Shown here piece by piece: positions 9,160 through 19,544 of a stretch of DNA of 64,000 nt (the first letter of the stretch is position 1; the number at the start of each line of letters is the position of its first letter). Both the position numbers and the translations under genes were made by a program. This DNA comes from Brachybacterium fresconis (GTDB taxonomy: Bacteria; Actinomycetota; Actinomycetes; Actinomycetales; Dermabacteraceae), in the NCBI RefSeq assembly GCF_017876515.1, contig NZ_JAGIOC010000001.1, positions 4,499,502-4,563,501 on the forward strand, read 5' to 3'. Under the pieces are notes generated by a model. It was given only the letters and a program-made list of their open reading frames with translations, had not been told where the DNA came from and searched no databases.

Positions 9160-10021
9160 GGGGATCACCGATGCCCATCTGCACCTGTGGGACCTCGGCG
9201 GAGGCGGCTACCGCTGGCTCGCCGGGGCCGCGGAGGCCCTGCGACGCGATGCCCGCTGGGAGGAGGTCGCGCCCCAGCACGCCGCGCTCGGCGTCCGGCG
9301 TGTGGTCCTGGTGCAGGCCGACGACACCCTCGCCGACACCGCCGCGATGCAGCGGGCCGCGGCCCGGATCGAGGCCGACCCCGGCCCCGTGCAGCGGGCC
9401 GATGTGGTCGCCTGGCTGCCGCTGGCCGATCCCGCCCGCACCGCGGAGCTGCTGGAGGATGCCACGGCGATGCAGCACGTCGTCGGGGTGCGCCATCTGA
9501 TCCACGACGAGCCCGACCCGGGATTCCTGGACCGCCCGGAGGTCCGCGAGTCCCTGGCCCTGCTGGCCGCCCGAGGCCTCCCGCTCGACGTTCCCGATGC
9601 GTTCCCCCGGCACCTGGACCAGGCCGTCCGCGTGGGATCGGAGGTCGACGGCCTGGTGCTGGTGCTGGACCATCTCGGCAAGCCCCCGCTGGGCGACGCC
9701 GCGGCGATGGGGGAGTGGGAACGCTCCCTGCGTGCGCTCGCGGGCCTCGGAACCAGCATCGCGAAGCTGTCCGGGCTCGCCACCAGCGGCGCGGGGTACG
9801 CGGCCCCGACGGACCTGCGCCGAGCCGTGGAGCTGGCCGGTGAGCTGTTCGGGCCCCGCCGGCTGATGTTCGGCAGCGACTGGCCGATCGCCCCGACCGC
9901 CTTCGACCTCACCTCCGGGACCAGCGGTCTGATCGCGCTGCTGGAGGAGCTGCCCGCCCCGGATCGTGGTCAGATCCACCGCGGCACGGCAGAGCGCGTG
10001 TACCGGCGCCCGGCCGGGTGA
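9152..10021 (+). CDS. Amidohydrolase-2 family lactonase, probable L-fuconolactonase
   Basis: 289 residues of the COG3618 family. The metal motif DAHLHLW is at residues 7-13. VLDHLGKPP and FGSDWPIAP supply later metal or catalytic residues. It probably hydrolyses L-fuconolactone to L-fuconate, linking the aldo/keto reductase to the dehydratase. It overlaps the preceding gene and is the last plus-strand gene of the cluster. The regulator gene converges on it with only 3 bases between the stops and no visible terminator. Confidence 0.85.
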   Translation: MPEGITDAHLHLWDLGGGGYRWLAGAAEALRRDARWEEVAPQHAALGVRRVVLVQADDTLADTAAMQRAAARIEADPGPVQRADVVAWLPLADPARTAELLEDATAMQHVVGVRHLIHDEPDPGFLDRPEVRESLALLAARGLPLDVPDAFPRHLDQAVRVGSEVDGLVLVLDHLGKPPLGDAAAMGEWERSLRALAGLGTSIAKLSGLATSGAGYAAPTDLRRAVELAGELFGPRRLMFGSDWPIAPTAFDLTSGTSGLIALLEELPAPDRGQIHRGTAERVYRRPAG

Positions 10022-10024
10022 GGC

Positions 10025-10717
10025 TCAGTGGAGGCCGGCTCCCTTGAGGATCCAGCTCTCGACCCCTGCGATGTGTGCGGCGGCGTGCACGCGGGCGAGG
10101 TCCCCGCGCCCCTGGCGCAGCGCGTCCAGGATCCGACGGTGCTCGGCCAGGGTGGAGTCCACGGCGGAATCCTCGGTGAGACCTCGCCATACGCGCGCCC
10201 GCGCCGTCGCGCTGGCGAGCCCTTCGAGCATCGAGGAGAGGTAGGCGTTGGGGCAGCGGCTGGTGATCAGCTGATGGAACTCGATGTCCGCCTGCACCAG
10301 CTCCTCGACGCTGGAGTGCTCGGAGAGATCGACCATCAGCTGCTCGAGACGGTCGAAGTCGTGCTCGCCGAGATGGGGGCAGGCCTGCTCCACCGCCGTG
10401 GGTTCCAGCAGTCGGCGCACCTCGAGGATCTGCTCCTCCCCGGAGCCGTGGTGGAGATCGAGGATGAAACCGAGCGATTCGACCAGCAGGCTCGGAGCGA
10501 GGGAGGTGACATAGGTGCCATCGCCCTGGCGCACGTCCAGCACACGGATCACGGACAGCGCCTTGACCGCCTCGCGCAGCGAATTGCGACTCACACCGAT
10601 CCGCTCGGAGAGCTCCTTCTCCGGCGGCAGGCGGTCGGCCGGGCCGAGCTCGCCGTCGATGATCATCTGCTTGATCGCGTCGATCGCACGATCCGTCACG
10701 GCATGCGGTGCTGGCAT
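10025..10717 (-). CDS. GntR-family regulator, FadR/FCD subgroup
   Basis: 230 residues: an N-terminal winged helix (about 5-70, with LPPEKELSERIGVSRNSLREAVKAL) and an all-helical FCD ligand domain (about 85-225) with acidic and His residues typical of metal-dependent acid binding. It is convergent with the fucose operon and is the likely local regulator, perhaps responding to fuconate or 2-keto-3-deoxyfuconate (inference). GAGGAGTAGGACGCC before the ATG is a good ribosome site. A TAGCAT sequence about 50 bases upstream may be its -10 box. Confidence 0.92.
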   Translation of the reverse strand: MPAPHAVTDRAIDAIKQMIIDGELGPADRLPPEKELSERIGVSRNSLREAVKALSVIRVLDVRQGDGTYVTSLAPSLLVESLGFILDLHHGSGEEQILEVRRLLEPTAVEQACPHLGEHDFDRLEQLMVDLSEHSSVEELVQADIEFHQLITSRCPNAYLSSMLEGLASATARARVWRGLTEDSAVDSTLAEHRRILDALRQGRGDLARVHAAAHIAGVESWILKGAGLH

Positions 10718-10855
10718 GGCGTCCTACTCCTCGCTGGGCCGGCGAAGGTGCCGGTCATCACCCGATCGATGCTAGTTCACGGGTGCCGCGCACCGGGCGC
10801 GGACCCGCCGATCCCTCCGGGGGAGCCTGATCGGGTCCCGCCGTCCACGTCTCAT

Positions 10856-10969
10856 CCGCGCCCCTTCCGTGTCCCGCCCGCGCCCCATCCGTGTCCCGTC
10901 CGCGTCATGACCCGTCGCGCCGCGCTCGTGCCCGCGGTGCTCGCACGCTCGTGCCCGGGGCGCTCGCAC
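10856..10969. repeat. Two imperfect direct repeats upstream of clpC
   Basis: The gene-free stretch 10718-11058 holds a 22-bp unit (CCGCGCCCC[TA]TCCGTGTCCCG) twice from 10856 and a 23-bp unit (10924-10946, 10947-10969) twice. Otherwise only the clpC ribosome site (GGGGGAGGA, about 11047-11055) is recognisable. Confidence 0.7.
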
Positions 10970-11058
10970 GCTCGGTCACGCCCGCGGCGAACAGGCGGGG
11001 TATCCGCGTCGAACACGCGTAGTGTCGAGTCAACATCACCACCGGACGGGGGAGGACC

Positions 11059-13641
<2,583 letters not shown>

Positions 13642-13648
13642 TCGGTGC

Positions 13649-13680
13649 GAGCCGGTCCCGCCCCTCGGTGGGACCGGCTC
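13649..13680 (+). terminator. Terminator hairpin after clpC
   Basis: An 11-bp perfect stem (GAGCCGGTCCC, 13649-13659, with 13670-13680) starts 8 nt after the stop and is followed by a second small stem GCCCGC-TTC-GCGGGC. Confidence 0.75.
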
Positions 13681-13891
13681 GCCCGCTTCGCGGGCGATGC
13701 TGTGCACCGCTCGCGGATCGCCCGGTGCGGACCGGCCGTCGTGGACGGCCCGTCGCGGAGGGCGGATCATCCGTCGCGACGGCGCAGCTCCGGGCCCGTC
13801 CCGGGCACGACGCCGGTGAGCGCATCAGGGACGGAGCAGCACTCCGGCGCCGAATCCGGCCCGGACGCCGAGAAATCGGAGGAGAGGACGC

Positions 13892-14833
13892 ATGGGCGGA
13901 TCCATCGACTGGCTGCTGTCCCTGACCGGTCAGATCGAGGACTGGATCATGGGCGTCGCCGATGCCTGGTGGGTCTACCTGGTCGTCTATGGGTTCGCGG
14001 CCTTCGACGGCTTCTTCCCGACGGTGCCGAGCGAATCGACCATCGTCACCCTGTCCTCCCTGTGGTCCTCCTCGGGGCGCCCCCTGATCCTCCTGATCGG
14101 CTTCGCCGCCTGGATGGGCGCCTGGACCGGGGATAACCTCGGCTACTGGCTGGGCAGCAAGATCGGGTGGGAACGATTCAAATTCTTGCGCGAGGGCAAA
14201 GGACGCCGCGCCGTCGAGGCGGCCGACCGCGGGCTGCAGCGCCGCGCCCTGCTGTTCCTCATGACCGCCCGTTACATCCCCTTCGGCCGCACCGCGGTGA
14301 ACCTGGTCGCCGGCGCCGTGCACTACCCGCACAAGGAGTTCTGGCCGCGCTCGCTGCTGTCCACCTTCGTGTGGGCCGCCTACTCCTGCGCGATCGGCGC
14401 CATCGCCGGAGCCTGGTTCGGCGAGCACCATCTGCTCGCGATCACAGCCGCTCTGATCGCGGCCGTCGTGCTCGCCCTCATCGTGGAGCGCCTGATCGCG
14501 GCCATGCACCGGATCCTGGACCGCCGGGCCGAGCGCCGCGGAGAGGTCCTCGAGGACCGACTGGGCATGGAGGGATCCTCCGAGGCCGTCGCCGACGATC
14601 ACGAGGACACGACCCGCGACGACCCCGAGCACCTCGCCCACGAACGGAGCCACCGGGATCAGGCTCCGGGGGACCGGGGCCCCGAGACCCCGGGCCCGGC
14701 GGATCGGGGCCATCACGATCGGGGCGCAGAGGGCCGCGGCGATCAGGACAGCGAACTCGAGGACGGACATAACTGCGCCGACGAGGTGGATGCCACGCCA
14801 CTGTCCTCCCAGGGACAGGACAGCCCGGCATGA
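13892..14833 (+). CDS. DedA-family membrane protein
   Basis: 313 residues. The DedA core is at about 20-210, with FFPTVPSESTIVTL near the N-terminus, GDNLGYWLGSKIG and RYIPFGRTAVNLVAG, the last being the conserved Arg/Gly motif of the family. DedA proteins are proton-dependent and linked to lipid-carrier (undecaprenyl phosphate) recycling and envelope homeostasis. The last roughly 90 residues are an unusual hydrophilic tail rich in Asp, Glu, Arg, His and Gly. A strong GGAGGAGAGG precedes the ATG. The stop overlaps the argA-like start as ATGA. Confidence 0.88.
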   Translation: MGGSIDWLLSLTGQIEDWIMGVADAWWVYLVVYGFAAFDGFFPTVPSESTIVTLSSLWSSSGRPLILLIGFAAWMGAWTGDNLGYWLGSKIGWERFKFLREGKGRRAVEAADRGLQRRALLFLMTARYIPFGRTAVNLVAGAVHYPHKEFWPRSLLSTFVWAAYSCAIGAIAGAWFGEHHLLAITAALIAAVVLALIVERLIAAMHRILDRRAERRGEVLEDRLGMEGSSEAVADDHEDTTRDDPEHLAHERSHRDQAPGDRGPETPGPADRGHHDRGAEGRGDQDSELEDGHNCADEVDATPLSSQGQDSPA

Positions 14834-15339
14834 GCCCCACCATTCGCCCGGCCCTGCCGGCCGACGTCCGAGACATCAACGCTCTCGTCGAGCCGATGAC
14901 TCACACCGGCATCCTGCTGGGCAAGGACCTGGTCTCCTACTACGAGGCGGTCCAGGAGTTCCTCGTCGCCGTCGACGACGAGGGCACCGTCGTCGGCTGC
15001 GGCGCCCTGCACATCATGTGGGAGGACCTCGCCGAGGTGCGCACCCTCGCCGTCCGCGATGACCAGCGCGGCACCGGGCTGGGTCACCGGATGCTGACCG
15101 CGCTGCTGGAGCGTGCGGCCCAGCTCGGGCTCAGTCGGGTGTTCTGCCTGACCTTCGAGGTCGAGTTCTTCTCCCGCCACGGGTTCGAGGTGATGGCCGA
15201 CGAGGTCGCCCCCGAGATCTACAACCAGCTGCTGCGATCGCCCGACGAGGGCATCGCCGAGTTCCTCGACCTCGCCCGCGTCAAGCCCAACACCCTCGGC
15301 AACACCCGGATGATCACCACGCTCGGCACCGCCGGTTGA
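14830..15339 (+). CDS. Amino-acid N-acetyltransferase, short N-acetylglutamate synthase type
   Basis: 169-residue GNAT protein beginning TIRPALPADVRDINALVEP with the acetyl-CoA loop DDQRGTGLGHRML near residue 77. This short form resembles the mycobacterial stand-alone N-acetylglutamate synthase that makes N-acetylglutamate for arginine biosynthesis. It is translationally coupled to the DedA gene through ATGA. Whether the true substrate is glutamate cannot be decided from sequence alone, but the C-terminal LARVKPNTLGNTRM is family-like. Confidence 0.8.
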   Translation: MSPTIRPALPADVRDINALVEPMTHTGILLGKDLVSYYEAVQEFLVAVDDEGTVVGCGALHIMWEDLAEVRTLAVRDDQRGTGLGHRMLTALLERAAQLGLSRVFCLTFEVEFFSRHGFEVMADEVAPEIYNQLLRSPDEGIAEFLDLARVKPNTLGNTRMITTLGTAG

Positions 15340-15386
15340 TCAGTGGCCGGGGGCGGCAGAACGACCGCTGACGGGAACGTTCAGTC

Positions 15387-15435
15387 GCGAGACGCGAGAC
15401 GCGAGACGCGAGACGCGAGTCGTGAGTCGTGAGAC
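15387..15435. repeat. Seven tandem 7-bp units (GCGAGAC and variants)
   Basis: Four perfect GCGAGAC copies are followed by GCGAGTC, GTGAGTC and GTGAGAC, lying between the convergent ends of the acetyltransferase and mutY. Confidence 0.9.
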
Positions 15436-15444
15436 GCGGTCCGT

Positions 15445-16290
15445 TCAGGGCAGGCGCAGCTGCTCGCCGATTCGTGCCGCGAGTCCGTCCTGGACCAGGG
15501 ACGCGGTGCAGCGCTCCACCCGGGCCGGATCCGACGGGTCCAGGGCGAGCAGATCAGCGGAGGCCGCCTCGCCGTCACGCCGCAGCACCGCCATGATCTT
15601 CCCGCGCATCTGCCGGTCGGTCCCCTCGAAACGCTGCGGCCGTCGACCGTCCTGAACGGAGGGGGGCATTCCCGCCGCGTACCAGGCGCATCCGGCCTCG
15701 GCCAGCGGACACCGCTCGCACTGCGGCGAGCGCGCCGTGCACACCAATGCTCCCAGCTCCATGACCGCCTGGTTCCACGCGACGGAGCGCTTCGGCTCGG
15801 CCGGCAGACTCCGGGTGGCCAGCGCCCGCTCGGCCGCGGAGTACGAGGGGTCCGGCAGCGCCCGGCCGCGGACGCTGCGCGCGAGCACCCGACGAATGTT
15901 GGTGTCGGCCACCACGGCGCGCCCGTGGTGGGCGAAGGCCGTGACGGCGGCGGCCGTGTACTCGCCGATGCCGGGCAGGGAGTGCAGGGACTCGAGGCCG
16001 CGGGGCACCGCTCCGCCGTGCTCACGGACGATGGCGCGCGCGCACTCCTGCAGGCGCAGCGCCCGCCGCGGGTAGCCGAGCCGGTCCCAGCGGCGCAGCA
16101 CCTCGGCCGTCGGCGCATCGGCGAGATCGGCGGGCGTGGGCCACTGCTCCATCCAGTCGACCCAGCGGGGCAGGACCCGGACCACCGGGGTCTGCTGCAG
16201 CATGACCTCGGAGACGAGGATCGCCCAGGGCGAGGTGCCCGGGCGCCGCCAGGGGAGATCGCGGCCCTGGACCGAGAACCAGTCGATCAC
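15445..16290 (-). CDS. mutY: MutY, A/G-specific adenine glycosylase
   Basis: 281 residues. It removes adenine mispaired with 8-oxoguanine. Present are GRDLPWR, VSEVMLQQT, the helix-hairpin-helix LHSLPGIGEYTAAAV with catalytic Asp in VVADTNIRRVL, and the iron-sulfur cysteines CTARSPQCERCPLAEAGC. The last gap is six residues rather than the usual five. The C-terminal MutT-like domain is short. The GTG at 16288-16290 is the only reasonable start in frame before the neighbouring mscL and leaves a very short N-terminus. Confidence 0.93.
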   Translation of the reverse strand: MIDWFSVQGRDLPWRRPGTSPWAILVSEVMLQQTPVVRVLPRWVDWMEQWPTPADLADAPTAEVLRRWDRLGYPRRALRLQECARAIVREHGGAVPRGLESLHSLPGIGEYTAAAVTAFAHHGRAVVADTNIRRVLARSVRGRALPDPSYSAAERALATRSLPAEPKRSVAWNQAVMELGALVCTARSPQCERCPLAEAGCAWYAAGMPPSVQDGRRPQRFEGTDRQMRGKIMAVLRRDGEAASADLLALDPSDPARVERCTASLVQDGLAARIGEQLRLP

Positions 16291-16415
16291 GTCGTCGATG
16301 ACCTGATCGTCGGCCCGGTCCCCGGGGAGGGGCGTGCGATGACCGACGCGGGACGGGACCTCTCGGTCCCGCCCCGCGTCGAGGGAGTGAGGTGCCGGAG
16401 CACCTGGTCCGTGTG

Positions 16416-16844
16416 TCAGGCCTGCGGCCCTGCCTGGGGGTCGGAGGACGGATCGCGCTGCGCCGACAGCAGATCGCGGATCTCGGTGAGCAGCAGGATG
16501 TCCTCGGACAGGGGAGTCTCCTCCTCCTCGGGGAGACCGCGGCGCCGGCGGTCCAGGGCGCGCGCCTTGGATATCGGCAGCACGAAGACGAAGTACACGA
16601 CCGCCGCCGTGATGAGGAAGGCGATGACCGCGGAGAGGATCGCCCCGACGTCGACCCTCGTCGATTCATTGGTGATCAGGAATGCGAGGCCATGGACGTT
16701 GCCGCCGCCGAAGACATTGATGATGGGCTGGATCAGGCTGTCCACGAAGGCCCCGATCAGCGCGGTGAACGCGGAGCCGATGACGAGACCGACCGCGAGA
16801 TCGATGACGTTGCCCTGCATGATGAAGTCCTTGAAACCCTTCAT
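16416..16844 (-). CDS. mscL: MscL, large-conductance mechanosensitive channel
   Basis: 142 residues starting MKGFKDFIMQGNVIDLAVGLVIG, the classic MscL opening with the first membrane helix. The second helix is near ILSAVIAFLITAAVVYFVFV, followed by a charged C-terminal helix. As a pentamer in the membrane it opens on hypo-osmotic stress to release solutes. AAGGATGA upstream of the ATG serves as ribosome site. It is transcribed toward mutY. Confidence 0.97.
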   Translation of the reverse strand: MKGFKDFIMQGNVIDLAVGLVIGSAFTALIGAFVDSLIQPIINVFGGGNVHGLAFLITNESTRVDVGAILSAVIAFLITAAVVYFVFVLPISKARALDRRRRGLPEEEETPLSEDILLLTEIRDLLSAQRDPSSDPQAGPQA

Positions 16845-16904
16845 GGGTCATCCTTACTGGGAAATGGGATCGGAATCATGTCACCGAGGCGACACTTCGG
16901 GACT

Positions 16905-17537
16905 CTAGCCGACTATCGAGACCGATACCCACCCCTCCCTCAGGGCGTGAGCGACTTCTCGTGCGCGGGGCCGCTCGACGGAGACCAGCACCTGCGCCGT
17001 CCCGGCCGTGCCCTGTCCGAGCACGTCCTCGGTGCCCCCGGCGTCCGGAGGCTCGACGACGACGGCGGGGACAGCGGTCACGGAGGCCGGATCGGGGCCC
17101 GAGGTGAGGACGTCGAGATGCGCCCCGGGGACCAGGCGCGGCACCAGCACGGCCGGCACGGGCAGCGCCATCAGTGCGGAATCCTCGGGGATCGCCGCCG
17201 CGCCGTCCCCGATGAGCAGGCCGGGCAGCAGCGGGGTCCGGGCGGTGACGTCGAGGGCGACTTCGCGGCCCACGAGCTGCTCCGGTGCGCCGGCGCTGCC
17301 CGACGGGACGAGCTCGGCGGCGACCCGCACCGTGGCCAGGTGCCGCTCGGTCAGGACCGTCCCGGCCGACAGGTCCTCCGCCGCGGTCACCACCGGGACG
17401 CCGCGCGTGCCCGGTGGCAGCAGGGAGGGGACGAGCAGAGCCAGGGCCAGGGCGAGGGAGAGCACGATCAGCGTGCGGCGACGGCGGCGCAGGGCGCGCC
17501 GCCAGGTGGGCACGGAGGCGCGGATCCGGGTGAGCAT
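16905..17537 (-). CDS. SAF-domain (CpaB/RcpC-like) membrane-anchored protein
   Basis: 210 residues: an Arg-rich N-terminus, one membrane helix (about 23-42) and a periplasmic-side SAF domain (about 48-115: PVVTAAEDLSAGTVLTERHL then LVGREVALDVTARTPLL). The SAF fold is shared by Flp-pilus CpaB and flagellar FlgA; no pilus genes lie near, so the role is open. A TAGGTT hexamer 6 nt before the ATG predicts a leaderless mRNA. Actinobacteria often keep such a gene between mscL and the fmdB/cyclo-ligase pair, as here. Confidence 0.75.
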   Translation of the reverse strand: MLTRIRASVPTWRRALRRRRRTLIVLSLALALALLVPSLLPPGTRGVPVVTAAEDLSAGTVLTERHLATVRVAAELVPSGSAGAPEQLVGREVALDVTARTPLLPGLLIGDGAAAIPEDSALMALPVPAVLVPRLVPGAHLDVLTSGPDPASVTAVPAVVVEPPDAGGTEDVLGQGTAGTAQVLVSVERPRAREVAHALREGWVSVSIVG

Positions 17538-17543
17538 GGCTCG

Positions 17544-17549
17544 AACCTA
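17544..17549 (-). promoter_or_regulatory. -10 hexamer TAGGTT of the SAF-domain gene
   Basis: It ends 6 nt before the ATG at 17537 with no Shine-Dalgarno, a leaderless pattern. Confidence 0.5.
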
Positions 17550-17617
17550 GACGGCGCCCGGCCCGTCCGCCCGCCGTGCGGGCGCGCTGTGGATGACGGG
17601 GCGCTGGGGAGGAAGGG

Positions 17618-18001
17618 TCAGGAGGAGGAGGCTGCTGCGGCCGCCGGCTGCGCGCTCGCGGAGGAGCTGCCGCCGGTGGAGGACCCGGACGTGGACGAGC
17701 CGCTGCCGGCCGCGCCGTCCGCGGAGGAGCCGGTCGAGGACGCGCCGTCGGACGCCGCGGAGGATCCGTCGGAGGAGCCACCGCTCGAGGAGCCCGAGGA
17801 GGACTGCGAGGACGTTGCGGAGTTCGCGGAGTCGGTGGAGTAGAAGCCGGATCCCTTGAACACGATGCCCACCGAGTCGAAGACCTTCCGCAGCGCATCC
17901 TGCGTGCACTCGGGGCAGGTCACCAGCGAGTCCTCGCTGAAGCTCTGGTACTGCTCGAAGCGGTGCCCGCAGCTCTTGCAGGCGTAGACATAGGTGGGCA
18001 C
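17618..18001 (-). CDS. FmdB-type zinc-ribbon protein with a Ser/Gly-rich tail
   Basis: 127 residues from GTG at 17999-18001. Residues 1-45 form the FmdB zinc ribbon: PTYVYACKSCGHRF with CPEC (two CxxC pairs), then VFDSVGIVFKGSGFYSTD, the family signature. The remaining 75 residues are almost only Ser, Gly, Ala, Asp and Thr. The mycobacterial relative of this family acts with the DnaK chaperone system under redox control; that role is only by analogy. The gene lies 83 bases after the cyclo-ligase on the same strand. Confidence 0.85.
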   Translation of the reverse strand: MPTYVYACKSCGHRFEQYQSFSEDSLVTCPECTQDALRKVFDSVGIVFKGSGFYSTDSANSATSSQSSSGSSSGGSSDGSSAASDGASSTGSSADGAAGSGSSTSGSSTGGSSSASAQPAAAAASSS

Positions 18002-18084
18002 GAGGCATCCTCCGGGATCTTCTCTCAGCGGCCGCTGCTGCGGCGACCGGAGCGATTCTACGTCCGCGAGGCGGGATCCGGGCC

Positions 18085-18753
18085 TCAGGAGCCCTCGATC
18101 GTGATCAAGCGGACGAGCCCGTCGGCCGTCAGGACGACGGGGATCGGCACATCGTGCTCCCCGCGCGGCAGGGTGCCCGCCTCCAGCAGCTCGTCGGGGT
18201 GGATCACCGTGACCACGTGGGTGTCCGCGCCCGCTGCGGACAGGGCACGGTCGTAGTAACCGGCGCCGTGCCCGATCCGGGTCCCCGAGCGGTCCACCGC
18301 CACGGCCGGGGTCAGCACGAGGACGGCATCGGCGAGCGCATCGGGGCCGAGGCGCTCCCCGTCGGGCTCCGGGCCGAAGCCCCGTCCCGGGGACGGGAGG
18401 AAGGGGGAGAGGCCGTCCCAGGTGATCCACTCGAGCCGGCGCCCCGCGGAGGCCGGGAAGATCATCCGGGCCCCGGCCGCGACGAGCTCGTCGACCAGGG
18501 GCATGACGTCGGCCTCGAGCGGCGAGGGGTGGTACGCCGCCACCAGCGGTTCTCTGCTCTCGTCGCCTCCGTCCGCCGCAGCGAGGGCGGCCCCGCGGAC
18601 CTGCGCGAGCAGCGGGGCGGCATGGTCGATCAGCTGCTGCGCCTCCCGGGCCCGACGGGCGCCGCCGACCTCGCCTTGGTAGGTGCGGGAGCGGCGGCCG
18701 CGCAGCTCGGTGCGCAGCTGTTTCTTGCGAGCCGTCATCGCCTCGGTGTCCAT
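18085..18753 (-). CDS. 5-formyltetrahydrofolate cyclo-ligase
   Basis: 222 residues. It converts 5-formyl-THF to 5,10-methenyl-THF with ATP. Basic N-terminal ARKKQLRTELRGRR, then FPASAGRRLEW and the signature GHGAGYYDR near residue 160-170. I chose the MDTEAMTARKK start with GGGAG upstream. It is divergent from the rimJ-like gene. This pair (zinc ribbon plus cyclo-ligase) beside rimJ and glpR is the gene order known from mycobacteria and corynebacteria, where galU and a moeA-type gene lie in between. Confidence 0.92.
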   Translation of the reverse strand: MDTEAMTARKKQLRTELRGRRSRTYQGEVGGARRAREAQQLIDHAAPLLAQVRGAALAAADGGDESREPLVAAYHPSPLEADVMPLVDELVAAGARMIFPASAGRRLEWITWDGLSPFLPSPGRGFGPEPDGERLGPDALADAVLVLTPAVAVDRSGTRIGHGAGYYDRALSAAGADTHVVTVIHPDELLEAGTLPRGEHDVPIPVVLTADGLVRLITIEGS

Positions 18754-18869
18754 GTCCCCAGACTCCCATATCGGGCATCCGACGGAGCGCATGCGCACGG
18801 CCGAGGGTCAGCGCCTGCGCACGCCCGAGGGCCGCAGCGTCCGCGCACGCTCCGGCCCGGCGCGCCGTC

Positions 18870-18875
18870 TACGAT
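18870..18875 (+). promoter_or_regulatory. -10 hexamer TACGAT of the rimJ-like gene
   Basis: It ends 6 nt before the ATG at 18882 with no ribosome site, predicting a leaderless mRNA. Confidence 0.5.
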
Positions 18876-18881
18876 GGCGCG

Positions 18882-19508
18882 ATGGTTCACGTCTGGCCGC
18901 TCACCCTGCGCGACGGGGAGCTCTCGCTGCGGCCCCTGCGTCGGCGGGACCGCCCCGAGTTCGAGCGCCTGCGCGAGCGCAACCGGGACTGGCTGCGGCC
19001 GTGGGATGCCACCGACCCCGAGCGTGCCGCTCGGCAGCTGCCGTTCACCGCCCTGCGCCGATGGAACGACCAGCAGGCCCGGCACGGCTGGTACCTGCCG
19101 CTGACGATCATCGCCCGCGGTCGCCTCGCGGGGCAGATCACGGCCGGCCCGATCCAGTACGGGGCGCTGCGCTCGACGGTGCTGGGCTACTGGATCGACC
19201 GCGAGCGGGCCGGGGCCGGTCTGGCCCCGCGCGCGACGGCGCTGATGATCGACCATCTCTTCGCCGAGCTCGGCCTGCATCGCATCGAGGTCACGGTGCG
19301 CCCCGAGAACACGGCGAGCCTGCGCGTGGTGGAGAAGCTGCACCTGCGTCCCGAGGGCCTGCGACGCTCGGCGATCCATGTCGACGGTGCCTGGCGGGAC
19401 CATCTGGTGTTCGCGCTCACCGCCGAGGAAGTGGCCACGGGCGCGGACGGCCGCGGGGTGCTCGCCCGGCTGCATCGCGAGTTCCCTTCCGACACGCCCA
19501 CGGGATGA
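18882..19508 (+). CDS. RimJ/RimL-type GNAT acetyltransferase
   Basis: 208 residues with LRPLRRRDRPEFERLRERNRDWLRPWDAT at the N-terminus and LGYWIDRERAGAGLAPRATALMID around the acetyl-CoA site, followed by VRPENTASLRVVEKLHLRPEG. The family acetylates N-termini of ribosomal and other proteins. The ATG at 18882 is fixed by a leaderless promoter. The next gene is the GlpR-like divisome protein, an order conserved in actinobacteria, though no functional link is established here. Confidence 0.88.
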   Translation: MVHVWPLTLRDGELSLRPLRRRDRPEFERLRERNRDWLRPWDATDPERAARQLPFTALRRWNDQQARHGWYLPLTIIARGRLAGQITAGPIQYGALRSTVLGYWIDRERAGAGLAPRATALMIDHLFAELGLHRIEVTVRPENTASLRVVEKLHLRPEGLRRSAIHVDGAWRDHLVFALTAEEVATGADGRGVLARLHREFPSDTPTG

Positions 19509-19544
19509 CCAGGGAAATCACATCGTTGTCATTACTGTAGCGGT

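Noticed and set aside
10025..10060. Terminator between the lactonase and regulator genes
   Set aside because: Only 3 bases separate the stops and no stem is visible there.
11000..11058. HspR or ClgR operator before clpC
   Set aside because: GAGTCAAC and GCGAAC fragments are present but do not form the full inverted repeats expected of these regulators.
15387..15435. CRISPR-like array
   Set aside because: Units are only 7 bp with no spacers and no cas genes; the same holds for the arrays at 35457 and 47958.
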